From the NCBI GenBank assembly GCA_964035545.1, contig OZ037765.1, positions 5,143,698 through 5,207,697 on the forward strand: a DNA stretch of 64,000 bases, in the 5' to 3' direction. Below, one piece after another: positions 54,996 to 64,000 of the stretch (position 1 is its first letter; each line of letters begins with the position of its first letter). Origin of the DNA: Bugula neritina. Its lineage: Eukaryota; Bryozoa; Gymnolaemata; Cheilostomatida; Bugulidae. The notes under the pieces were generated by a model, which worked only from the letters and a program-made list of their open reading frames with translations, was not told the origin of the DNA and ran no database searches. The position numbers were made by a program, and so were the translations under genes.

Positions 54996-55266
54996 TGTAG
55001 TAATTTATGTAACTACTATGCGTGGGTTCCTAGCTTGTAATTATGTCTATTTATCTACACCAATAAAGTATTTAGGTAAAAGTTTCCAAGTTTATTTACT
55101 ACTAATTATATAAAAGATACCGCACGTACACCGATTAGAGATTACATCTTCGCTTAGTTAGCACGCTCTCTCTACTGCAAAACTACTACTAACTAAGGCC
55201 TATCACGTGACGCATTTTGATAGGCTGAAGGAATGTGGGGGACGCGCGTATTACGTCCTCACTACA
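54996..55266 (-). repeat. 5' LTR of outer element
   Basis: 271 bp, identical by eye to 43291-43561; carries the promoter in an element of this kind. Followed on the minus strand by the primer-binding site. Confidence 0.95.
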
Positions 55267-56398
55267 ATACCACCACACCTTCTAACACACAATAAAGCAC
55301 ACCTAAGAAGAGTATGTTAACTTGGTTTTAAAATAAAACACCTGAACTTTCACTAGACACATCAAGGAAACATACCCCAAATGAAACAATTTGACAGGTT
55401 TAATATGTGTTAATCTAGAAGATGATTAAATATAAAGCCAGATGTTAGTTAGTACAATCAAACATAAATGGATACTTACGGTGGTGTACAATTTGCAAAA
55501 CCTCATTGCATTGATAATTAACAAGCAATAACGCTAGGTTTTTGAGCAAAATGTGGATGTAGTACCTGTAGACCTCAGTGATTAATTTTCGTTAACCTCT
55601 CCTACACAACTGGTGCTGTTTCTTGAAGACATTTTATTTCTGGATTTCATGAATTGGTTTTTTTAAATCCCATTGCTTATTGACAAAATACAAGTTCACA
55701 CAAGATAGATAAGGGCAACCTTCTAGCTGTCACTGCCTAATTGTGCTAGAATACAAATTTAAAAACCATGTTGTAGATCTTCCTGTTCCTCAGAGCACCT
55801 GCTTTTTCCAGTTTTCAATATTGTTTTGCAAAGTTATAGACAAAAAACTACTCATTTTGGCCAATTTTATCTGAAAAGTTTATTTTTCAAAATCTGCCAA
55901 ATATCTCAGCAAGAAAGTATGGTATTGAAATAGAACAAACACTGTCGGAAACCTGAGAAATTTATGCATAGCAGATTTTTTGATCCTTTCAATAACCTTC
56001 ATAGATTTTCTACAAATTAGTGATTTACACACAAAAATGAAATATTTTTTCCTTAGCAATCACCAATGCACAGCACTTCGCGCTTCAGTGAACACGTAAA
56101 GATGAGAAGATGGAATGTTGATAGCTCTTATTATTCATAGCGTAATCTCAGGCTAAACAATCACAAGTAGACAACCCGCATGCCACCCACATAGCATTAA
56201 CATAACAAGAACTTGAACTAGATTGTGAGCGAAATTTATGATATTCTCAGTGAGGATGCCCTAACTATCCTGTGCACTAATCATTTTTCAAAAATATGCC
56301 TATACGGGTGTATGGCCTAGAACAGTCTATTTTCTTCTAGGCCATACGGCGTATGGGACCGTATGGGTACCGCTACATCCCTGTGTATAGGTGTAGAA

Positions 56399-56568
56399 CG
56401 ATTTTAAGTAATAATGGCACAGGTAATAATGACACAAATGGAAAAGCTGATGTTAAATTTTGCCAAACCCTAAACCCAAACACCCATTCCAAACCCCCAC
56501 TCAAACCCTAAAGTTGAAAATTTGCCATTTTTATTTAGTTTGTCATTTGTGTCATTATTACCAGACAC
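56399..56568 (-). repeat. Foldback repeat, copy 1
   Basis: Ends carry GTAATAATGGCAC and GTGTCATTATTACC as inverted repeats; the middle has AAACCCTAAACCC-like tracts. On the reverse strand it aligns along its length with the copy at 58800-59111. Lies a few bases outside the hAT-like element. No ORF of note. Confidence 0.7.
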
Positions 56569-56894
56569 GGAAAGGGGGGGGGGTTGTCTAACTGGACTGA
56601 AACCAATAATACAGCCTCCGGTTAAAGAGAAAGTAGTCAGAAAACAGCTTAATGTTGAAATGTGCATTCTTTTGCTTCTCATATTTACATTTAGTTAAAC
56701 ATCACTTGGAGATTATTAGAAGATTTCAAATCACATGACTCTGCTCTCGAGAGATATCGTTTGTAATGTGAAGAACCATGATGATTGGTCAGCTGACCAT
56801 CTACCAATAAAATTGATGGGCATAGATTAATCCAAGTTGGACCTTATGCTTTCTAACAATTGAGTCATTCTTAGCATAGATGCTGAAGAGAAGA

Positions 56895-56951
56895 CATTTT
56901 TATAAAAGCTTGAAGTAAAACACAAACATGGCCCGCTATCATCTTATGGAG
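56895..56951 (+). promoter_or_regulatory. Possible promoter and first exon of the second ARID copy
   Basis: TATAAAAGCT at 56901-56910 matches the TATA box context of the first ARID gene. Upstream ATTGG and CCAAT motifs lie at about 56786 and 56810. At 56928 an ATG opens eight codons ending at a donor-like GAG/GTAAAA (56951) in phase 0, which would fit the acceptor at 59363. The ATG is only about 27 nt from the TATA box, so it may be untranslated. Tentative. Confidence 0.3.
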
Positions 56952-57149
56952 GTAAAACCTATAAACTACTTTATATAAATGCTAAAATAACAAGTTGTTG
57001 TACTTTTTTTGCTAAATATTTCTTGTTGAATTATTTTTTTGTAGTTCATTTTAACTCTGTTTAATTATATATTATAGTTTTACTTAGAAGCTGTATTGGG
57101 AGTGGTGCACAGTGTTATTTTTTAAGCTATTTTGTCTAATAAGAAAAAT

Positions 57150-58477
57150 CTATTATAGGGGTAACAGGGGAGGGGGATCAACCGTCATGGGGGTACAAAA
57201 AGCCGGTCAAATTGTGAGAAAACTTATCGAGTTAGATTTGTGAATTTTTTTAATAAAAAGGTATTGACATAATTATTCAGCCATTGTAGTTTCAACACTT
57301 GCGGAGTATACGTGTTGAAGAGGCGAGGCAAACACTGTTTTTACCTACTTAATTTTGTAAATTTTTTAAGATGTCATTAAAGCTTTATAACTTTTTAAAT
57401 TTAAAGTCAAAGGCAACAAGCCTAGTTTTTACTGACAATGTTACCATTGCTTGTTTCTACATTGTCTAACTAGTATGATAGCAAATTCTAAAATAAATTT
57501 TCTTTGAGCCACATTTATTTTCAACTTGGCCACACGGGGAACAACAGGCCATGCTGATCGGGGCACGATGGGCCACCTGACCATAACAATTGTACCCTGA
57601 TCATAGTTATTAGTTTGTTTGCCCAAAAAGTTAGTTGAACTGTTAATAAAATTTATAGATATAGCCATTTATGACCTGCTTTTTGTAAAATATCAAAAAC
57701 ATCATTGTAAGACTACCAAACTGCAAGGTTAAGCTGCCCTAATATATACATCTGGTAGGGTTATATAGCTTTGCCATTTTATACATTATACAAAACACTT
57801 TACTGTTGCTATTAATGGATAGTCATGATATTTATTATACATTATATCATTGAGGAAATATACATGTATTTGACTAAAATAAATTGTGATTTGCTCAATT
57901 CCTCCCCCCCTCCCCTCCGCATTCCAGCCACAAACCTCAGCCACCTAGCTACAGATCATAGAAAAATTCCACCAAGAATTTTGTAGTACATGTTACTAAA
58001 GTTTTTTTTCGATGAAAGCTTCTGTGAAGTGGAAATATAAACAACATTTTTAGTTGTAAACAGCAATGATAATAGCACCATAGAAATGAGTGGTGGCACA
58101 AACTGTACAGCTAAAACATGATTTTTGCTGTAGATCTGAAAGAGCATTTTTATTTACTTGTGTATATTAAATAAATAAAGATCAGATACAGCAAAATTAG
58201 CAAAGTTTCAATATATTTGTTGTGTCCCACCCAGTGGCCCATTGTACCCAGGTACCGGGGCACAATGAGCCAGTTTTTTCGTCGTGAAAACTTCGTTATT
58301 CTGAAGGTTGTAAAAGGGATAAGAAACAACAAACTAATACCTATAATAGACAACTGATGTAACATTTAGACTAAAGATTATTGAACTAGTAACTTGAATA
58401 CAGACGAATAAGAGCAAGAAATTCAAAGTTTGGCCTATTTTGCCCCCACCTCCCCCCCCCCCAGTTACCTCTATTGA
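57150..58477. mobile_element. Possible DNA transposon with G-rich inverted ends
   Basis: Left CTATTATAGGGGTAACAGGG and right (reversed) CAATAGAGGTAACTGGGGGG look like imperfect inverted ends about 1.33 kb apart. Inside, GGGGCACGATGGGCCA (57565) and GGGGCACAATGAGCCA (58257) are related internal repeats. Short minus-strand frames share IVPR-containing peptides from these repeats. No transposase seen and no convincing target duplication. Confidence 0.35.
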
Positions 58478-58799
58478 AAAATTAAAACGCACAGAATAAA
58501 AGCCTAATTGTTAGAAATACAAAATAATGCACATAAATAAACGACCAATTTTCTAAGTGAATTCAACTCACTTGTTATAAATACTAATTCAATTGGGTGT
58601 GGGCAGTAATTGAAATTGAATTATGAACTTATAAACTTAGAGTAAAAATTTCACAAAACAGCTTATCTACATTCAAGTTTTAATGTCTAGGATTATGATA
58701 GCGGTTTCAAAAAAAATAAAATGCTTTAATATGCAAGCCTAAAGACAAATCTATAAGTCTCTATGCACTGACAAATATTACATAGATATATTATGGTGG

Positions 58800-59111
58800 G
58801 TGTCCGGTAATAATGGCACAGGGAATAATGGCACAAAAAATAGCACAAATGGCAACGTAAGTAAAAATGGCCTATTTTCAATACTAGGGGTTGGAGTGGA
58901 ATTGTATTTTTAGGATTGGGGTTTAGGTTTGAGAATGGAGATTTGAGTTTTGGGTTTAAGGGTTAAGGATTTGAGTTTGGGGTTGAGGAAAATTATACAT
59001 CAGTGTGCTATTTTTTCTTACTTTTCCACTTGTGCCCTTATTACCTGTGCCATTTTTACCATGTCATTTTTACCTGAGCCATTTTTACCGATGCCATTTT
59101 TACCTAAAATC
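58800..59111 (+). repeat. Foldback repeat, copy 2
   Basis: Begins GTGTCCGGTAATAATGGCAC and ends with a run of GCCATTTTTACC units. The middle has GGGTTTAAGGGTTAAGG-like tracts. Related to 56399-56568 in inverted orientation, longer through internal and end repeats. Confidence 0.7.
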
Positions 59112-59362
59112 ATTATGATGCCATTTAGATAAATTATGAAATGTTCAGCTTATAAACACAATCTAATTTTTCCATTTTTAAAATTATAATTAGAATTTTA
59201 AAGCATACTTGACTAAAAAAATAAAACCAGTATATTAAAAATCAATTTGTGAACTTTTTGACGCAATGCTACTAGCAAACTTTACATTTTGAGAAAGCAC
59301 AAGAAGTGCCGATAAAATATTTATTCAAAAAGTTAACCCTGAGAAGTTTTTTCAATTTGTAG

Positions 59363-61778
59363 CTCTACAACTTAAGTGCAGAACCTGATAGAAGATGCTT
59401 CCTGGATGAGCTTCTCCAATTTCTACTTAACCGAGGTAGACTAATATAATACACTTACTCAAAATGATTGTAGTAATTTGTAAATATATTTTGTAATTAT
59501 ATGAGCCAATGAAAGATACATTGTGTAAAGAAATATTATTACCAGAAACTTTGCTGCTGTAGCAATGAATGTATAATCATTATGTAATTTTTGGAGATGT
59601 GAATTGTTTTTGCTACTTATGCCAACAATTTTTAAGTTTTTATCTCTATTGTGTAAAGCAAGTATCATTTAGAAGCTATGACATTGAAAAATATCTTGTA
59701 GGCTAGAATTTGCTTCAACTCTTTCAACATGCAGATTAACCCCTAGACACACTTTGCCATAGGCTGAAATGTAAAATGTCAGCTATTTTAATGTGTCCGG
59801 GCTGAATTTCTCAAAAGGCGCTATTGAGTACGATCTATGACACTTCAATAAATTGAGTCGAATGTTTCCCTGTTCAATAGGAGCCCGACCCGCTTGATCC
59901 TGATGTACCATAGCACTGTACGAAAAGCTCAGAAATTTTTAAAAATGGCTGAAATTTCCTGCTACGACAAAGTGTGTCTAGGTGTTAGATGTTGACCCGT
60001 AAGTTTAATGTTATTTTATACATTCAGGGACCCCGATGCTCAGATCACCCATAATGGATGGAAAAATACTGGATTTATACAGACTGTACAAACTGGTGAT
60101 AGCCAGAAGAGGTATGGTTGAGGTTATTAGAAGAAAGCTGTGGAGAGAGATTGCCCGGCGTCTAGGTCTCTCTCCTTCTCTCACAAACTCGTCAACTACG
60201 CTAAGAGATCAGTATGTATGCGAGTTGTAAATTCTTTGGCTCTCTTTCTTACAGTATTACTCAGTTTAGGCAGATTATTCCTTTAGTATCAGCTGTCAGT
60301 TTATGTATAGAGAGATCTGAAACATAAAACAGTTACACTACTTTAGTTAAAAAGTAGTATGGAAGAAAATATCATGAACTAAAAATATTACACCATAGCT
60401 TTAGCTCTCTCCAACGGCTTAGTGAACCAAGCTTGAGTGGAATGAGTGCATATAATATTAGTTTAATGTCTCCAGATATATAATTATTACATAACTCATG
60501 GTGTAATAGTTTAAACAAATAAATTTACACTGTTAATGATTGTTATTTAGATATACCAAGTACCTGTATGAATTTGAAAAGGTGAAGCATAAGTTATCTA
60601 CTGACTCTGAGCTACAAGCAGCCATTGATAGGAACAAAAGAGATAGTAGAAGAGCAGAAGGTCAAATGTACCCAAGTCTGCCATTCTCTCTGGGTTTGTT
60701 ATTTTCATGATTAATCTATATAGTTCTTACAGCCAGGTAATAAATGCAGAAGTCTTTATAATTCTTTGCTTAGGTTACATAATTTTCTCACATTGGTTTG
60801 AGTAAAAATTTATCACTGTCACTTGCATTCAATATTTGCAGGTCTCACAAACAGGTATGGAGTTATGCCCCCAATGGCTGCTAACCCTTATGAAGTACTA
60901 CAACAACAGCGCATGCTTTCTATCCTAACTACACCTGCAATGAATGGCACTAGACTTGTTCCTGGTGGTACAATGCTTCCTACAGTTTCCCCCCAACTTA
61001 CCACACCATTAAATACCAGAAATACCAACTTCCCTCTGAATAAACGTAAGTGCTATAATATGTTTTACTATTACTGTTACAATGTTGATAAAATATATTT
61101 CCCTAATACATACTTTAGCTATCAAAATTATAACCTACAGCACAATTCTTTTAGTAAGTATAAACGGTTTTTTTAAAATATATGTAATACACTTTAATGT
61201 CACTATTCATACAATTTTCTTCTCCAAAGGAAGCAGGACACTGATTAATGGAAGTAATAGTCAAATGGACACTTATTGTGGACAGATGTGCTTCTAGTTG
61301 TCATTTGATTAATAGAAATTTCATTTGCTTTGATCTGCAATAATTAAAGGTACAGCTTTAAAGCTTTCCTTGTATTAATTAATAGTTCAAGAGTAAATGT
61401 TATAAAGCTACCTCATCTTTACAGATTTCAACAACCAGCGTTCCTCATTTCCAAGTTTAGCAGATCTCTTCCGAATTTACCAGACAGGGATGCAACCATC
61501 CAGCACCAACTTGTCTGACACAAATAGAGTCATAGCTCCTAAAAGGTTGAGGGAACAAGAACCTCTCCAAACAGGTATAAATACTACTATTAGTTCTTTA
61601 TTAGTTTAATTTATCCTCTGAATACATGACCACTGATATTGTATTATTTATTACTTGATTCAACTTGACAATACTGTACAGGTATGCTGATGTTTCAGGG
61701 AATAGAAATGATGACAGCACAATTACTGTGAAAAGACGAAGGAGAAATTCTTCAGAACCTGAGAATTCTTCCTCCTAG
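59363..61778 (+). CDS. Second ARID3-like copy, 5'-incomplete and C-terminally shortened
   Basis: Exons 59363-59435, 60028-60211, 60551-60693, 60842-61045, 61425-61574 and 61699-61778. The first five have exactly the lengths of ARID exons 3-7 of the gene at 33015-37048 (73, 184, 143, 204 and 150 nt). The frame is open throughout (834 nt). The ARID exons are diverged: LYNLSAEPDRRCFLDELLQF and SPIMDGKILDLYRLY, but MVEVIRRKLWREIARRLGL is still recognisable. The later exons and introns are much more similar. The last exon stops early (TAG at 61776-61778), losing about 25 residues. The long N-terminal exon is not found; a possible tiny first exon is at 56928. May be a functional new paralogue or a decaying copy; no internal stop or frameshift is seen. 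Confidence 0.75.
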
Positions 61779-62180
61779 ACCTCCTTCATGTATTGCAGAG
61801 CAAATGAAAGAAGAATTCAAGCACCTTATTCAATATTTTTAATATCAAAAACATGCATATACAATTCTCTCCGGATAACAGTAATTTATTGCTGTCGGAC
61901 AAATAACATGATCAGGCTTATGAAATAATATTTTTTTGAAGTTAATCTCAGCACATATGTTTTTATATTACCCTCCTAACAACTATTAACATATATAACT
62001 TTACTATATACATGTAATTCTATTCCAATAATGTGAGCAATACTTGAAGTTTTTGTAATTATTCCATATATTTCCTTTAACACTTTGATTTGATACAAAC
62101 ATATAAGTTTTTGATTTTAACTCTTGAGTGATTACGTAACATTTTAGTTTAATGTTTTTAAACTTATTCTACAGCATTCT

Positions 62181-62197
62181 AATAAATTGTAAATAAA
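62181..62197 (+). promoter_or_regulatory. Poly(A) signals after second ARID copy
   Basis: AATAAA at 62181-62186 and 62192-62197, about 400 nt after the stop codon. Confidence 0.5.
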
Positions 62198-62222
62198 ACA
62201 AATTGTTTTTTGGAATCCCTAA

Positions 62223-62295
62223 GCCTCTGTAGCGTCTGCTTGCAAGCCAGAAGTCTGTGGTTCGAATCCAGGTGGGGGCAATTATTTTACACAAA
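62223..62295 (+). repeat. tRNA-derived SINE fragment
   Basis: CTGCTTGCAAGCCAGAAGTC, the B box TGGTTCGAATCCAGG and the family tail GTGGGGGCAATTATTTTACA. Shares the AAGTCTGTGG stretch with the copy at 8511. Confidence 0.75.
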
Positions 62296-62908
62296 TATAT
62301 TTCATGGTTCAATACCATTAATTACTCATCCTTTCGTATTTCTCTTTCCATGTTCCTAATTTAGTCAAACTAAACAGATATCTTTAAATCCTGTTGTAGC
62401 TGTCATATACACATGTTCTTGCCAACAGAAGAAATAATGCCTAGTGTTGTTTTTTAATTATCTGCGATGCATAATACTTTCTTGGTCTGTGGATAAATTG
62501 GTATTCAGAATATAAAAGCACAATATTTTATATCATCTTCGAGACTAGGTCTAAACTACTACCCGCATATGTTGTGAGTTCAATTAGAACCTCTCTGGTA
62601 AAGCAAATAACAATTACCTAGCATCGCAAATGTAGAAAACTATTTGCAGGCTAGAACTCTGGAAAGTTTGTGCTAGTGCAGATCAAAGTAAACAGTAGAA
62701 GAACTGGTGGGGTACAAGAATTTCCATCTCAATAAGACAGGTAAAAACTTTTTATTTACATATAGCATAACGGGTAAACTCCAAGATTTGGTAACATTAC
62801 AACAAGTGTAGTGAAAAACTTGATACAACCGACTTATCACTACTCCAATATAGTTCCAACATTTTGCAAGATATTATATTTAGTAAAGCTACGTTCAATT
62901 CACACAGT

Positions 62909-63143
62909 ATCTAAAGCAGGGGTGTCCAACCTGTTTGGAGCTAGGGCCACTAAAATGAAACATGGGGGATTACTTTGTAATATTTAGTTTGAGCTGGGGC
63001 CACAGCATTTTTCAAATTGCTTTATTCAAATTTCTTGAATTAGCACAGAATGAAGTTGAAATAATTACTTCAGGCTGGTGCTTTATAGCCTTAGCATTAG
63101 TATTATAGCTCTACGCTGCCTGTTGGACAGCCCTGATCTAAAG
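62909..63143. mobile_element. hAT-type MITE with perfect 8-bp target duplication
   Basis: A 219-bp element (62917-63135) with inverted ends CAGGGGTGTCCAAC and GTTGGACAGCCCTG, flanked by ATCTAAAG on both sides. No ORF. The end sequence also appears at about 37354, where the second end is unclear. Confidence 0.85.
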
Positions 63144-63559
63144 GCTGGACTGACTTGAGAAAATTGGTAATTAAACTCTATATAAATTTCAACAACAGAA
63201 GTAATTACTTTTAACTAAAATAGTGGGTAAGATTTTAATCTTTCCCTAGTCAGATGACAAACTCCCTAAGCATTTAAATATCTCTATACAACTATACACA
63301 TAGAGATATGTACTCCTTTTTGTAGTCGAATGGCAAATTGGCTAAAAGTTTTTCTTTGAAATATAAAACTACTTCACAACTATGCATAGCACTTTGGTCA
63401 AAACAAAAACATACACAGTTGATAGCATAAAGAACAATAACTAAGTAATGGATATTCTTTGTTTACTTCATTGAGATACATTGGCCCTTCACAAGATCCA
63501 GAAAGTTAGTTGTTACACAAAGTCTAAAAGCTAAGCTGCACTAATATTCAAATAATATG

Positions 63560-64000
63560 ACTGCGTAATCACATTATATGAATACAGCAACAAATGTAAT
63601 CCTTTGTGAAACAGAAAGTAACTGAGTGATAAATTCTACACGCTATAAACATATTTATCCTTTCAGCACCACGATACCTCCTAAGTATTTATTATTTGAA
63701 TTAGCTATCTAAAAATAAAAAGACATTCTTCTATGGGTTAAGTACATTGACACCTGTTTACATAATATTACATTCATAATTTCATTCTGTTTATTCTAAA
63801 TATAGAGTATTTGTTTGATAAGTTAAGACAACCTTCCATACTAATTTTATTTACAACTCATGTTGTGAAAAGAAAAACTGGTATGCTTGTAAAGCTATTA
63901 GGGAAATGTATAAACATTGTTTATTCCCATCAGGTGTTCTAAGATAGCTACAATAACTGCATATAAAGCTCCAAAATACCAGGTAATTTCTGCAAAACAT
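63560..64000 (+). repeat. Dispersed repeat, partner of 38835-39250
   Basis: Best match at 63665-63835, reversed relative to the other copy; similarity seems to run to the end of the window. No genes recognised between 61779 and 64000 apart from the listed repeats. Confidence 0.7.

Larger units (their letters stand above)
43291..55266 (-). mobile_element. Outer Ty3/gypsy-type LTR retrotransposon
   Basis: Two 271-bp LTRs (43291-43561 and 54996-55266), identical by eye, begin TGTAGT and end ACTACA. The target duplication is ATAC (43287-43290 and 55267-55270). Transcribed leftwards, so the right LTR is the 5' LTR. It has a primer-binding site, Gag-Pol (54934-49475), a downstream ORF broken by the inner element, a small coiled-coil frame and a polypurine tract. 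Without the inner element it is about 7.6 kb. Its coding DNA is much more GC-rich than the host DNA around it. Confidence 0.93.
42694..56383. mobile_element. hAT-like element with the whole LTR nest inside it
   Basis: Left end CAGGGATGTAGTGG at 42694 and right end CCGCTACATCCCTG finishing at 56383 are inverted repeats with one mismatch in 14 bp. They are flanked by an exact 8-bp duplication TGTATAGG (42686-42693 and 56384-56391). CAGGG ends and 8-bp duplications are the hAT pattern. Without the LTR element it is about 1.7 kb, and no transposase is seen, so it is non-autonomous. The left arm has a very GC-rich palindromic tract at 42736-42783; both arms carry TCTAGGCCATAC. Confidence 0.82.

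Overview
The window is metazoan nuclear DNA, probably from a marine invertebrate and possibly a lophotrochozoan. Genes are split by GT-AG introns, intergenic DNA is AT-rich, tRNA-derived SINEs and hAT-type MITEs are present, and two Ty3/gypsy-type LTR retrotransposons sit inside the window. The species cannot be fixed from the sequence alone.

Region 1 (22-32006, + strand) is the 3' part of a very large gene for a mannose-receptor-like membrane protein. I could place 63 consecutive exons that keep one open frame of about 3,210 residues. In order they encode: the end of a C-type lectin domain (CTLD A), a Thr/Pro mucin linker, CTLDs B-F, a discoidin (F5/8C) domain split by an inserted farnesoic-acid-O-methyltransferase-like (FAMeT) domain, two more F5/8C domains, a WSC domain, CTLDs G-N, a fibronectin type II domain, CTLD O, a second Thr/Pro linker, one transmembrane helix and a short tail with two endocytosis-like motifs. 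Seven CTLDs keep both EPN and WND, the mannose-type Ca2+/sugar site, and one has QPD. The first CTLD plus Thr linker is a paralogue of the last CTLD plus Thr linker, so the locus grew by duplication.

Region 2 (33015-37048, - strand) is an ARID3/dead-ringer-like transcription factor, eight exons and 440 codons, with a CCAAT/TATA promoter. It converges on region 1. A second, diverged ARID copy lies on the + strand at 59363-61778. Its 3' exons and their introns are nearly the same as those of the first copy, but its ARID exons are not, and the change happens at a sharp point in one intron.

Region 3 (42694-56383) is a three-level transposon nest between the two ARID copies. A hAT-like element (8-bp target duplication TGTATAGG) holds a gypsy-type LTR retrotransposon (43291-55266, 271-bp LTRs, 4-bp duplication ATAC), which holds a second LTR retrotransposon (44924-49320, 540-bp LTRs, 5-bp duplication TCGCC). 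Each LTR pair looks identical by eye, so both insertions look recent. The outer LTR element has an 1819-residue Gag-Pol and a downstream zinc-finger ORF, which the inner element interrupts. The inner element has Gag, protease and integrase but no reverse transcriptase. A leftover RNase H tail lies after its integrase, which points to an integrase-before-RT gene order.

The rest (37.1-42.7 kb, 56.4-59.3 kb, 61.8-64 kb) is non-coding and carries SINEs, MITEs, a foldback repeat family and a dispersed repeat. All exon limits come from reading splice sites, phase and homology by eye; no search or RNA evidence was available.
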